Shown here piece by piece: positions 8,904-17,968 of a stretch of 64,000 bases of DNA. Location: NCBI GenBank assembly GCA_023213195.1, contig CP096135.1, forward strand, positions 468,923 through 532,922, read 5' to 3'. The position numbers were made by a program, and so were the translations under genes. The stretch comes from Sphingobacteriales bacterium JAD_PAG50586_3. GTDB taxonomy: Bacteria > Bacteroidota > Bacteroidia > CAMBQF01. Position 1 is the stretch's first letter, and each line of letters opens with the position of its first letter. Below the pieces are notes generated by a model. The model worked only from the letters and a program-made list of their open reading frames with translations, was not told the DNA's origin and did no database searches.

Positions 8904-9860
8904 TTATGCTTTGTAGTATTTATCAAATATATAAGAAATGCCGAAGGTGGTAGAAACGAATAGGTTATTGTATGCTGCTGCGGTAGTTTTTAGCTTGGTA
9001 CTATCCCACCCTAAACGGCCTTGCACAAATGCGTTTATATTTTTAAGAACTGGTGCTTTTTTGCTTAACCGCCAGCTTATTGCAGCATTAATATAGGGTC
9101 TAACAGAGATGCTCCCGGCAAATTGATTGCGCGAGGTTTTAGCATTTATTTCGCTATAATATTGGCCTGCATAAATAGTGCCCATTAAATCAGGAAAATA
9201 GTCAATCCTATCAAATGATTTATTCTTTCCCAAAAAATGCCCCTTATAACCAACCCCTGCTTCTATTCCAGCACCAAAACTAATACTAGCCCTTTCTAAT
9301 GGGTAAATTTTATACTGATAATTTATATTAAACAGAATTTGTGAAACATCAATTTGTGTTTGTGAAAGCCATATTCTTGTAGTATCAGAAATCACATCTG
9401 AAGTATCGCTATTATATACAAATGCGTTATACAATGTGTCTTTTATTCCCGTTCTTTCGGTACGCATAAATTGCCCGTTAAGCAATGTGCGTTTTTGGTT
9501 ACTGAGGCCTATACTGAAAATATGGTGCGAATTGTATTTACCCTCTTTGTTTTTTAGTTGAAAGTGGGCTGTTAAAGAGATTTTTTTGCCCTCACCTTTA
9601 TCCTTACGCATATATGGAAAAACAATTTGATTTCCAGGTGCAACATCTTTTCCTATCATTAAATGATAGGGCCTACCGACATTATCGTGATATACAAAAT
9701 CTGTTGGCGCAGCATTGTCAATTTGAGCTGGAGTAAAATCGTTTTGGCGGTACCATTCGTTTTCTAGACTGGCATCAAACCCAATAAGCCTTATTTTGCT
9801 TTGGGCGCTTAATAGGTTAGCGGCGGCTAAAAGTGTGGTAAGAAATATTAATCGTAACAT
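8904..9860 (-). CDS. Outer-membrane beta-barrel-like protein, paralogue C
   Basis: 318 residues, signal peptide MLRLIFLTTLLAAANLLSAQ, then KIRLIGFDASLENEWYRQ, which aligns with RLIGVEASTGNYYY in paralogue A. The block WRLSKKAPVLKNINAFVQGR sits near residue 270 as in the others. First gene of a two-gene unit with paralogue B. Divergent from amn, 61 bp away. Function unknown; family likely restricted to Bacteroidota. Confidence 0.7.
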   Translation of the reverse strand: MLRLIFLTTLLAAANLLSAQSKIRLIGFDASLENEWYRQNDFTPAQIDNAAPTDFVYHDNVGRPYHLMIGKDVAPGNQIVFPYMRKDKGEGKKISLTAHFQLKNKEGKYNSHHIFSIGLSNQKRTLLNGQFMRTERTGIKDTLYNAFVYNSDTSDVISDTTRIWLSQTQIDVSQILFNINYQYKIYPLERASISFGAGIEAGVGYKGHFLGKNKSFDRIDYFPDLMGTIYAGQYYSEINAKTSRNQFAGSISVRPYINAAISWRLSKKAPVLKNINAFVQGRLGWDSTKLKTTAAAYNNLFVSTTFGISYIFDKYYKA

Positions 9861-9921
9861 TACGGTTTGTTGGTTCTGGATATAATAACGTAGCTTTGCT
9901 CAATTTATTTAGTGATAGAGT

Positions 9922-10695
9922 ATGAAATCAAAAGAAGATATTGTAAAGAACTGGCTACCACGCTATACGGGTGTAGCCTTAGAAGATTTTGGAGACTACA
10001 TTTTGCTTACCAACTTTGGTAACTATGTACACATGTTTGCCCAGCAATATGGCGTGGCGGTAAACGGTTTAGACCGCCCCATGCCTAGTGCTACGGCCAA
10101 TGGTATTACCATTATAAACTTTGGTATGGGTAGCCCTAACGCCGCTACGGTTATGGATTTGCTTAGCGCCATAGAGCCTAAAGCCTGCCTGTTTTTGGGC
10201 AAATGCGGTGGCCTGAAAAAGAAAAACGAGCTTGGAGATATGGTGTTGCCTATTGCCGCCATACGTGGCGAGGGTACCAGCAACGATTATATGCCTGCCG
10301 AAGTGCCTGCCCTGCCGGCCTTTAGCCTGCAAAAGGCGGTATCTACTACCATACGCGATAACAACTGCGACTACTGGACCGGCACGGTGTATACCACCAA
10401 CCGCCGCGTGTGGGAGCACGATGAGGAGTTTAAAAACTACCTGCGCAAAACCCGCACCATGGCTATTGATATGGAAACGGCTACCATTTTTACCTGTGGC
10501 TTTCATAACGAGATACCTACCGGGGCGCTGCTGTTAGTTAGCGACCAGCCTATGATACCAGAAGGTGTTAAAACCGAAGAGAGCGATAAAAAAGTAACAT
10601 CAGACTACGTAAACCTGCACCTTAAAATTGGGGTAGAAGCCTTGATGATGCTTAAAAATAAAGGCCTGACGGTGAAACACTTGCTGTTTGATTAG
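9922..10695 (+). CDS. amn: AMP nucleosidase
   Basis: Cleaves AMP to adenine and ribose 5-phosphate in purine turnover. The 257-residue protein is the short Bacteroidota form with only the nucleoside-phosphorylase-like catalytic domain. Visible signatures are INFGMGSPNAATVMDLL, ACLFLGKCGGLKKKNELGD (phosphate/ribose binding) and MAIDMETATIF (purine site), followed by ALLLVSDQP. Single gene; a run of GGGGTCAGGG-type repeats follows the stop. Confidence 0.88.
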   Translation: MKSKEDIVKNWLPRYTGVALEDFGDYILLTNFGNYVHMFAQQYGVAVNGLDRPMPSATANGITIINFGMGSPNAATVMDLLSAIEPKACLFLGKCGGLKKKNELGDMVLPIAAIRGEGTSNDYMPAEVPALPAFSLQKAVSTTIRDNNCDYWTGTVYTTNRRVWEHDEEFKNYLRKTRTMAIDMETATIFTCGFHNEIPTGALLLVSDQPMIPEGVKTEESDKKVTSDYVNLHLKIGVEALMMLKNKGLTVKHLLFD

Positions 10696-10791
10696 GGGTC
10701 AGGGCTCAGGGGCTAGGGGTCAGTAAAAATAAGCCTATTTAAAAACGTTCTAAACAAGCCTTGCTACACAACAGAGTAAGGCTTTCTTTGC

Positions 10792-10799
10792 TATATTTG
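10792..10799 (+). promoter_or_regulatory. Bacteroidota -7 promoter box before the oxidase assembly operon
   Basis: TATATTTG fits the TAnnTTTG -7 consensus of Bacteroidota sigma-ABfr promoters. It lies 34 bp before the ATG at 10834 and would drive ctaB and following genes. Confidence 0.55.
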
Positions 10800-10833
10800 C
10801 AGCCGCTTTCACAAACGGTTTTTAATCATTTTT

Positions 10834-11724
10834 ATGTCGGCTGAAAGGGCCCTTGAGGGCAATACAGGTGTAATGGTAAAAGTTAAAGAGTTTGCGCGCT
10901 TAATGAAGCTGCGTTTGGCTTCGCTGGTTGTGTTTTCGGCCGGCGTTACCTACGTTACCGCTGCCGACACTATCAACTGGAGTACATTAATTTGGGTATT
11001 GGTAGGTGGCCTTTTGGTTACCGGCGCTGCCAATGGCTACAACCAGGTTATAGAGCAGGAAACCGATAAGCTGATGACACGCACGGCTAACCGCCCACTG
11101 CCCATTGGCACCCTAAATACTTTTGAAGGACTGGCATTTTGCTCTGTTATAGGCGCGGCAGGTATTGTTTTGCTGTGGACACAGGTAAACATGCTTAGCG
11201 CCATACTGGGCCTTTTGGCTATTGTGTTGTATGCCTTGGTGTACACCCCAATGAAGAAGGTTAGTCCGCTGGCGGTATTTGTTGGCGCTTTCCCCGGGGC
11301 GTTGCCCACCATGATTGGCTGGGTAGCTGCCGATGGCGATATTACCATTGGCGCGTGGACCATGTTCGCCATACAGTTTATATGGCAATTTCCCCATTTT
11401 TGGTCTATTGCCTGGATATTGCACGATGATTATGAAAAGGCAGGCTTTAAGATGATGCCTACCGCAGGTGGCCGCACATCGGCCAGCGCTATACAAATGG
11501 TAATATACTCGCTGGTATTGGTGCCCATGGGTTTTTTACCTTATTGGTTGAATCTAACCGGCCTAACATCGGCCATAATAGCTGTAGTAGCAGCCCTGTT
11601 ATTCACATACACGGCTTATAAGTTGCTAAAACAGTTAGATGTTCCGGCGGCAAAGCGCCTTATGTTTGCCTCTATTATTTACCTGCCGGTAGTACAGTTA
11701 GCTTATATGTTTGATAAAATTTAA
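10834..11724 (+). CDS. ctaB: Protoheme IX farnesyltransferase (heme O synthase)
   Basis: Transfers farnesyl to heme b to make heme O for the terminal oxidase; integral inner-membrane UbiA-family enzyme. About nine membrane segments are visible. The first polyprenyl-diphosphate motif is NGYNQVIEQETDKLMTRT (an acidic NxxxExxxD version) near residues 67-85, followed by ANRPLP; the second acidic loop is HDDYEKAGFKM near residue 195. It heads the oxidase cluster; the next gene starts 5 bp after its stop. An alternative start is the Met at 10873 (MVKVKEFARLMK), which fits the family length well. Confidence 0.93.
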   Translation: MSAERALEGNTGVMVKVKEFARLMKLRLASLVVFSAGVTYVTAADTINWSTLIWVLVGGLLVTGAANGYNQVIEQETDKLMTRTANRPLPIGTLNTFEGLAFCSVIGAAGIVLLWTQVNMLSAILGLLAIVLYALVYTPMKKVSPLAVFVGAFPGALPTMIGWVAADGDITIGAWTMFAIQFIWQFPHFWSIAWILHDDYEKAGFKMMPTAGGRTSASAIQMVIYSLVLVPMGFLPYWLNLTGLTSAIIAVVAALLFTYTAYKLLKQLDVPAAKRLMFASIIYLPVVQLAYMFDKI

Positions 11725-11729
11725 GTGTT

Positions 11730-12320
11730 ATGGAAGGAGCGGCTTTAAATAACGAAAACAGCAACATAGAACTTATGCAGCGCAGGCGCGCCAAGGTTAC
11801 TATGATGTACATTGGCATTATATCTATTGTAATGTTGTTTGCCGGTTTTACATCGGGCTACATATTGCGCATGGGTATGCAGGGCTGGGAGGCTATTGCC
11901 CCGCCACCGGCGTTTGCCATAAGCACCGTTTTAATAGTATTGAGCAGCGTTACCATGTTTTGGGCGCAGTACGCGGTTAAAAAAGACCAACGCCAACAAG
12001 TGGTAATTGGTTTATTGCTTACCCTTTTGCTGGGTTTAGGTTTTGCCTACAACCAATATGTGGGTTTTCAGCAATTGTATGTTGATGGAAACTCTTTTGT
12101 AAGCAAAAACACGGCAAGCTCTTGGATGAATCTTTTGCCTTTTATGCACTTATTGCATTTGGGCGGCGGTTTAATTTCTCTTTTGGTAGTACTTTTTAAA
12201 GCCCAAAAAGGCAAATACACAGCCCAAAACTACCTTGGATTACGCCTAAGTGCCATTTATTGGCATTTTTTAGACATTTTATGGGTATACCTTTTCGTGT
12301 TTTTGTATTTAATTCATTAA
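11730..12320 (+). CDS. Heme-copper oxidase subunit III-type protein, first copy
   Basis: 196 residues with five membrane segments. The pattern MYIGIISIVMLFAGFTSGYILRM, MHLLHLGGGLISLL and LRLSAIYWHFLDILWVYLFVFLYL is that of cytochrome c oxidase subunit III; YWHFLDxxWxxLF is the family signature at the C-terminus. It is shorter than the second copy at 12378. Pairs of such genes are usual in Bacteroidota oxidase clusters. Probably a structural subunit of the caa3-type complex. Start at 11730 is 5 bp after the ctaB stop. Confidence 0.85.
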   Translation: MEGAALNNENSNIELMQRRRAKVTMMYIGIISIVMLFAGFTSGYILRMGMQGWEAIAPPPAFAISTVLIVLSSVTMFWAQYAVKKDQRQQVVIGLLLTLLLGLGFAYNQYVGFQQLYVDGNSFVSKNTASSWMNLLPFMHLLHLGGGLISLLVVLFKAQKGKYTAQNYLGLRLSAIYWHFLDILWVYLFVFLYLIH

Positions 12321-12377
12321 AATTGCACCGCGAAATTTTTGAACAACACAAACTGTTAATAATAGATTAATTAAAAG

Positions 12378-13079
12378 ATGTCAGCACACACTGCCGAAGT
12401 AAGCACTCAAAACCCATCGTGGTCAGGCGGTACATCGCCCTACAACGTAAGCTATGGTAAGCTTATGATGTGGTTCTTCCTTGTATCGGATGCATTTTCA
12501 TTTTCGGGCTTATTAATTGCCTACGGATTTCAACGTTTTAACCACGCTGCCGAGTGGGCCGTACCTGATAAGGTATTCAAAAGCTTCCCGTTCCTTGATG
12601 GGGAGTACCCAATGGCCTACGTAGGTTTAATGACGTTTATCCTTATCATGTCATCGGTAACAATGGTATTGGCTGTTGAGGCCGGCCACCGTAACGACAA
12701 GAAAGACGTTATAAAATGGATGTTCCTTACCATTATTGGTGGTTTCACCTTTTTAGGTTCTCAGGCATACGAGTGGTACCACTTTATCCACGGCACTGCC
12801 GAGGGTGGCATTGTAGAAGGCACACGTTATTTTGGCGCTATGTTAGAGCATAACGAATATGGCCACAAGCTATTTGGCTCTTTCTTCTTCTTTATTACCG
12901 GTTTCCACGGTTTCCACGTATTTAGCGGGGTAGTAATCAATATTATCATCTTTGTAAACGTATTAGCCGGCACTTACGAGCGCCGCGGCCATTACGAGAT
13001 GGTAGAGAAAGTTGGTCTTTACTGGCATTTTGTAGACTTGGTTTGGGTATTCGTATTCACCTTCTTCTACCTATTATAA
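12378..13079 (+). CDS. Cytochrome c oxidase subunit III
   Basis: 233 residues with six to seven membrane segments. FFFITGFHGFHVFSGVVINII and VEKVGLYWHFVDLVWVFVFTFFYLL are the conserved subunit III helices, with the glutamate and histidines that line the proposed oxygen path. It is the standard-length copy, 58 bp after the first. Part of the proton-pumping terminal oxidase of the inner membrane; subunits I and II are not in the window. Confidence 0.9.
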   Translation: MSAHTAEVSTQNPSWSGGTSPYNVSYGKLMMWFFLVSDAFSFSGLLIAYGFQRFNHAAEWAVPDKVFKSFPFLDGEYPMAYVGLMTFILIMSSVTMVLAVEAGHRNDKKDVIKWMFLTIIGGFTFLGSQAYEWYHFIHGTAEGGIVEGTRYFGAMLEHNEYGHKLFGSFFFFITGFHGFHVFSGVVINIIIFVNVLAGTYERRGHYEMVEKVGLYWHFVDLVWVFVFTFFYLL

Positions 13080-13122
13080 TACAACCTTAACGCGATTTTA
13101 AAAACAGGATATAGAATTAATT

Positions 13123-13476
13123 ATGGCTCACCACGCACACACACCAGGAGTAATACCACCGCCACGCACCCGTTGGATATGGAACGTTTTTTGGGTTTTA
13201 CTAGCTGTAACCATTATAGAGGTATTTGCGGCCCTGCCAAGCATTCGTGTTCACTTTGGCGCTACCTTCTTTAAAATATTCCTTATATCGTTTACCATGT
13301 TTAAAGCAGCCGCTATTGTTGCTTACTACATGCACTTAAAAGATGAGGTTAAAAACCTTATTCTATCTGTAGTGCTACCTTTTATTCTTATTATATACCT
13401 TATTGTATTAATGTTGATTGAGGGTTCTTACGTTACACTTTACCGCACTGTTGTAGAGCAAATTTTGGTTCAATAA
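13123..13476 (+). CDS. Cytochrome c oxidase subunit IV-like protein
   Basis: 117 residues; a short His/Pro-rich start and three membrane helices (WNVFWVLLAVTIIEVFAALP, FFKIFLISFTMFKAAAIVAYYMHL, LILSVVLPFILIIYLIVLMLIEG). FKAAxIVxYYMHLKDE is the typical motif of prokaryotic subunit IV. Third oxidase subunit gene in the row; a terminator at 13502-13540 closes this part of the operon. Confidence 0.85.
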   Translation: MAHHAHTPGVIPPPRTRWIWNVFWVLLAVTIIEVFAALPSIRVHFGATFFKIFLISFTMFKAAAIVAYYMHLKDEVKNLILSVVLPFILIIYLIVLMLIEGSYVTLYRTVVEQILVQ

Positions 13477-13501
13477 CGCAACCGTGAAAACGAAATGATA
13501 T

Positions 13502-13540
13502 AAAAATCCCGGTCTCGTTTAAAACGAGATCGGGATTTTT
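13502..13540 (+). terminator. Rho-independent terminator after subunit IV
   Basis: Stem AAAAATCCCGGTCTCGTTT paired with AAACGAGATCGGGATTTTT (one G-T pair), ending in a T run. Confidence 0.8.
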
Positions 13541-13607
13541 TAGCCTCCCCTATCTATTGAAGATGGGGAGTTTAATTGGCCAACCAGCATAGTATATTTC
13601 TATTGAT

Positions 13608-14345
13608 ATGAAAAAGTTTATAATACCCATTGCAGTAATTGTAGTACTTATAGTACCATCTGTACTATATATTTTATTTACCCGCGGCGAGCACAACATA
13701 CTTAACCTGCCCTACTACGGCCCTAAAAGCGTGGTGCAAACTACCGATGCTAAAGGCAGGCCTAAAACAGATACGGTATACCACGCCATACCCGCCTTTA
13801 GCTTTATAAACCAAGATGGTAAAGCATACGGCACTGCCGATTTAGACAGCCATATATATGTTGCCTATTTTATGAATACGACCAATGCCGATACCAGCAA
13901 GCAGCTTAACACGCTAATGCAGGAGGTGCAAAAACGTATTAAGGGCGACTACCGTATTAAGGCCGAAGAATTTCGTATTATAGCATTTACCGTTAAGCCC
14001 GAAGAAGACAGTGTGCCGGTATTAAAAACCATGAGCACCCGCCTGCAGGCCGACAATGCCATGTGGAACTTTGTTACCGGCCCCCGAGCCGATATTTATA
14101 CCCTAGCCCAAAAAGGCTATCTGCATAAAGAAAATGAAGACCTTAGCACAGCTACACTGGTAACGGGCAAAGCTGTTTTGGTTGATAAGCAACGCCACAT
14201 ACGCGGTATATACAACGCTACCAACCTGGCCGATGTAAATAAGCTGATAGACGGCATTAAAGGCCTGTTTGCCAACTACCGCCTGGCTAAAAAGGTTAAT
14301 AATAACGAGGCGCCTAAGCTGGAGCAACGCCGCGAAAAGAAATAA
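13608..14345 (+). CDS. SCO1/SenC-like protein without the copper-binding cysteines
   Basis: 245 residues, one N-terminal membrane anchor (IIPIAVIVVLIVPSVLYILF), then a thioredoxin-fold domain facing the periplasm. Length, position after the oxidase genes and the lines FSFINQDGKAYGTADLDSHIYVAYFMNTT and VLVDKQRHIRGIYNATN fit the SCO family, which delivers copper to the CuA site. But the CxxxC motif that should follow the YVAxFFFT stretch reads NTTNADTSK, with no cysteine. It therefore cannot bind copper in the usual way; a structural or redundant role is possible. Confidence 0.75.
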   Translation: MKKFIIPIAVIVVLIVPSVLYILFTRGEHNILNLPYYGPKSVVQTTDAKGRPKTDTVYHAIPAFSFINQDGKAYGTADLDSHIYVAYFMNTTNADTSKQLNTLMQEVQKRIKGDYRIKAEEFRIIAFTVKPEEDSVPVLKTMSTRLQADNAMWNFVTGPRADIYTLAQKGYLHKENEDLSTATLVTGKAVLVDKQRHIRGIYNATNLADVNKLIDGIKGLFANYRLAKKVNNNEAPKLEQRREKK

Positions 14346-14350
14346 CCACC

Positions 14351-14667
14351 ATGGCAGCACCACAATGGGTAGAACGGCTTAAGAAACGTTGGGGATTAAC
14401 CTCTAACTGGGATTTTGCTGTAATATTTACTGTGTTTGCCGTTACAGGAACAACCACGGCTTTTAGCAAGCGTTATTTTTTGAGTGGGTAGGGCTTGATA
14501 CCGACCCGTTGTGGCTGTATATACTCTGCTACATCGGCTATATGCTGCTAGCCTATCAACCTATATTATTATTTTTTGGCACCCTGGTAGGCAAATTCAC
14601 TTTCTTTTGGGGGTTTGTAAAACGCTTTACGCGGTGGCTGCTTAAACCGTTTGGGGTGAAGTTGTAG
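14351..14667 (+). CDS. Small membrane protein, DUF6787-like (frame shift at 14476-14481)
   Basis: Starts 5 bp after the SCO-like gene and is surely cotranscribed with it. Two membrane helices are seen: DFAVIFTVFAVTGTTTAF and, in the -1 frame after T6 at 14476-14481, PLWLYILCYIGYMLLAYQPILLFFGTL. Restoring one T gives KRYFFEWVGLDTDPLW and a total of about 105 residues ending RWLLKPFGVKL. Small two-helix proteins of this type accompany oxidase clusters in Bacteroidota; the name is from memory, the role unknown. Confidence 0.6.
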
Positions 14668-14687
14668 GTTATTCACCACCTTAAAGA

Positions 14688-14755
14688 CTCCCCGCCCTTT
14701 GGGCACCTACTGACGCTTCGGTCAGCACTTATAGCCCTCTAAGAGGGGGATTTTT
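14688..14755. repeat. Palindromic intergenic element
   Basis: Outer frame CTCCCC .. CCTCTAAGAGGGGG with inner hairpins GCCC-TTT-GGGC and CTGACG-CTTC-GGTCAG. Same architecture as the elements at 4755, 4920, 7070 with other inner arms. Confidence 0.6.
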
Positions 14756-14760
14756 AAACT

Positions 14761-15044
14761 TTAAAATTGCACATCAGCGTACTTTTCGGGGGCCTTGTCG
14801 AATACGGCTTTGGTAAAGGGGCACAGCGGTACAATTTTGTAGTGGTTTTCTCGTGCAAAGGTTGCGGCGGCTTCTACCAGTTGTTTACCCAGGCCCTTAC
14901 CCTCGTTACCAGGAAAACCACTGTATGGTCTATAATAAACTTGCCCGGGCCAGCATGCACGTAAGTCATAAAGGCTTGCTCTGTATCATCGGCCAACATA
15001 AAAAAGCGGCCGTTTTTACCATCGTCTGTGTGTTGAATTTCCAT
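14761..15044 (-). CDS. GNAT-type N-acetyltransferase, small YjdJ-like form (frame shift at 14914-14917)
   Basis: About 94 residues once one base is restored in the A4 run at 14914-14917. It reads MEIQHTDDGKNGRFFML .. KFIIDHTVVFPGNEGKGLGKQLVEAAATFARENHYKIVPLCPFTKAVFDK. GKGLGKQLVE is the acetyl-CoA pyrophosphate loop and LCPFT.A.FDK is the C-terminal line of the single-domain Acetyltransf_CG family. Substrate unknown. Monocistronic, convergent with the oxidase cluster. Confidence 0.75.
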
Positions 15045-15164
15045 ACCCAAATATAATACGCTTATTGCTAATGTATTAAAAGTAATTTATTAGCATACTT
15101 TATTTTTTACTTGACAAATGGGTACGGGTTTTTGTATCTTTGTGATGTTATTGCGCAATAACGG

Positions 15165-16095
15165 CCTCACCCCTAGCCCCATCTCCAAAAGAGAGGGGGA
15201 TTAAAAAACAGCCGCGGCTAAAACCCCTCATCTTCCCGCCCTTTATAAGGGAGAGTTTTTCGAGGTTTAAATCCCCCGTTTAGTGCTTTGTACTAAACAC
15301 CCCTTTTAAAGGGGGAACTTTATTAATAGTGCCTACAATGCTTATTACGATTCAGGATTAATGGTTTAAAATAGAATTTAAGATAAACTGCTTAGTAAGA
15401 GGATAACGCTTAAACAATGCGCCATTGCATTGGTCAGTAGCTAAGTGGTTATAATAAGGATTTGTCACCTACAGGTGGTTTGCTGCGGTAGACCGCCTAA
15501 AGGTGTTTAGTGCCTTACGGCAAACTAAAAGTGAAAAACGAAAAACGAAAAATAACTTTGCTAAAAAGGTGAACAGAAATGTGTTGGTTTGCTACTGCTT
15601 GTATGGGTATAACAACACAATACCCTCTCCCGTCTGTCGCCATTGGCGACATCCACCCTCTCAATGAGAGGGACCTAAAAAGAGGCGCGAAAATGAGTGT
15701 ATTAGCTACTGCCTGTAGTACCTCCCCCTGCCCCCTCCTAAATTTAGGAGGGGGTGTCGCGGCGATAGCCGAGACGGGGTGGTGGAATGAGCAGAAATGG
15801 GTTGGTTTGCTACTGCTTGTAAGGTTGGTGGCGTATCTGGGTAAACGCAATTAATGCGGATTTAAATCCCTCCCCTCTGACACAAGGTCAGAGGTACTCC
15901 CTTTAAAAGGGAGAGTGGTTGGTAAATTAGGAAAAGCATGGTAAAACAGCTGCGCGAAAACGGGTGCATTAGCTACATACTGTAAGTAACTAAGCGATAT
16001 AAACACACCCCGTCAAAGCACAGCTTTGACACCCCTCTCAAGAGGGGATAAATAATGCGCGAAAATGGAGTATTAACTACTGCCGCTAGGGAAAT
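15165..16095. repeat. Intergenic array of alternating short repeats and palindromes
   Basis: About 930 bp without a gene. It holds five degenerate copies of a roughly 32-bp repeat (15574-15603, 15685-15718, 15791-15821, 15952-15986, 16057-16089; core TTAGCTACTGC, front GCGCGAAAATG in three) and a reversed relic near 15435. Between them lie palindromes of the C-rich/G-rich family at 15167-15204, 15220-15260, 15268-15325, 15624-15675, 15720-15780, 15865-15915 and 16005-16048. Each has a different inner hairpin (for example GTCAAAGC-ACA-GCTTTGAC at 16005-16048). Open frames across it are low-quality and not believable genes. Confidence 0.7.
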
Positions 16096-16097
16096 AG

Positions 16098-17470
16098 CTA
16101 GCCGAAAAGGCCTTTGAAAACCTCTTCTATTTTAGAGGTAAAGACTACTTGTATGTTGTACTTTTTAAGGTCGAGGCCCTTTTGGTTGAATTTGGAAATG
16201 AAGATACGGTCGAAGCCCAGTTTTTCGGCCTCCATTATGCGGCTTTCTATGCGGTTTACAGGGCGTATTTCGCCCGATAGGCCCACCTCTGCCGCAAAGC
16301 AGGTTTTGCCCGGTATGGCAATATCTTCTGCCGACGATAGGATGGCACAAACAATGGCTAAATCGGTAGCGGGATCATCAACCCTAATACCACCGGCTAT
16401 GTTCAGGAACACGTCTTTAGCGGCCAAACGGAAGCCACAGCGCTTTTCTAATACGGCAAGCAGCATGTTTAGCCTGCGCGCATCAAAGCCTGTGGTAGAG
16501 CGTTGTGGAACGCCATATACTGCGGTGCTTACCAGCGCCTGTGTTTCTATAAGCATGGGGCGCACACCCTCCATAGTGGCTGCAATGGCAATGCCGCTAA
16601 GGTATTCATCTCGGTACGATATAAGTATCTCCGATGGGTTGCTAACCTCGCGCAGGCCGTTGGTAATCATCTCGTAGATGCCCATTTCGGCGGTAGAACC
16701 AAAGCGATTTTTTATGGCCCGCACTATGCGGAACAGGTAGTTACGGTCGCCCTCAAACTGAAGGACAACATCAACCATGTGCTCCAACACTTTAGGGCCG
16801 GCTATGCTGCCCTCTTTGGTAATATGGCCAATAAGCACCACAGGGGTGCCGCTTTCTTTGGCAAATTTTAGCAACTCGCCAGTACACTCGCGTATTTGCG
16901 ATACGCTGCCGGGAGACGACTCTATAAAGGAGGTAGAAAGGGTTTGGATAGAGTCTATAATAACTACATCGGGCTGAATGTCTTCTATCTGCTTAAACAG
17001 GTTTTGTGTGTTGGTTTCGGCCAGTATGTAGCACTGGTCGTTTTTAATGCCAATACGCTCGGCCCGCATTTTTATCTGCTGGTTGCTCTCCTCGCCCGAT
17101 ACATAGAGGGTTTTTATACCCGGCTGTTGCAGGGCTATTTGCAGCATAAGGGTAGATTTGCCAATGCCGGGTTCGCCACCCAACAGCACTAGCGAACCGG
17201 CAACCAAACCACCGCCTAATACGCGGTTAAGTTCATTATCGGCCAGTACCAGGCGCTGCTCGGTACCTTGTTCAATATCATTAACTAAGGTGGGTTTGTT
17301 TACCCTTTTAGAACTGCCCGTAGTGCCTTGCCAGCCAGGACGTTTATCTTCTTTAACAACAAGTTCTTCAACATAGGTATTCCACTCGCCACAACTGGGG
17401 CATTTACCAATCCACTTAGGCGATTGCGCGCCGCAGCTTTGGCAAAAAAGGTGGTTTTAGCCTTGCTCAT
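16098..17470 (-). CDS. radA: DNA repair protein RadA (frame shift at 17444-17449)
   Basis: RecA-like branch-migration ATPase in recombination repair. From ATG at 17470 it reads MSKAKTTFF, and after restoring one base in A6/T6 at 17444-17449, CQSCGAQSPKWIGKCPSCGEW, the RadA zinc finger. Then follow Walker A GEPGIGKST, the RadA-specific KNRFGS motif, and a C-terminal Lon-protease-like domain (GGIRVDDPATDLAIVCAIL). Total about 457 residues, normal for the family. Without the correction the frame lacks a usable start before codon TTG at 17207. Confidence 0.92.
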
Positions 17471-17539
17471 TATAGCTGATAGCTTGTAGCGTATAGCGTG
17501 TAGCTATATGCGAAGAAATTAATTCAGTGAAAAGGATTG

Positions 17540-17917
17540 TTACTCTATCTTGATGAACTCGCGGGTTAACATGCCACCGTTATCAAAGTTGGCAATGCGC
17601 ATAATTTCGTTGTCAATATCAATAACACGCCATTTGCCGTTGTAGTACCAAAACTGAGGACCAAAATCCATAGTAATACGGCTTGGTGTAGAGATATAAG
17701 TACCCGATAGTGTAACGTTATTTCCGTTAGGGTCTGTACATATTTTAACTTCCCCGTCCTGAAAAATCCAGTATTCGTAAGGAAGGTTAGATGTTTTAAG
17801 CCTTTCTAAACGCCATGTACCGGGCAAAACTGTTTTGGTACGCTTGCAGGCGCTAAACCCTGATACAACTATAGTTGCAACAAGTAATATGGTAATAGTT
17901 TGTAAAAATCTCTTCAT
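17540..17917 (-). CDS. Small lipocalin-like lipoprotein
   Basis: 125 residues. The start MKRFLQTITILLVATIVVSGFSACKR is a lipoprotein signal with a cysteine at residue 24. The body GTWRLERLKTSN .. TLSGTYISTPSRITMDFG .. WRVIDIDNEIMRI is the single-domain lipocalin-like layout often seen in Bacteroidota. Ligand unknown. It sits between rfaE2 and radA on the same strand. Confidence 0.6.
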   Translation of the reverse strand: MKRFLQTITILLVATIVVSGFSACKRTKTVLPGTWRLERLKTSNLPYEYWIFQDGEVKICTDPNGNNVTLSGTYISTPSRITMDFGPQFWYYNGKWRVIDIDNEIMRIANFDNGGMLTREFIKIE

Positions 17918-17968
17918 AGCACGCTGTACAGGATGTAAATATATAACAAATGCCTCTTATTAACAAAA

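Noticed and set aside
10023..10506. Long minus-strand open frames opposite amn
   Set aside because: Shadows of a strongly coded plus-strand gene; similar shadows lie opposite ctaB, radA, groEL and others.
15515..15854. Overlapping open frames of about 110 and 91 codons on both strands
   Set aside because: They run through palindromic repeats, have no start context or family resemblance, and encode low-complexity text.
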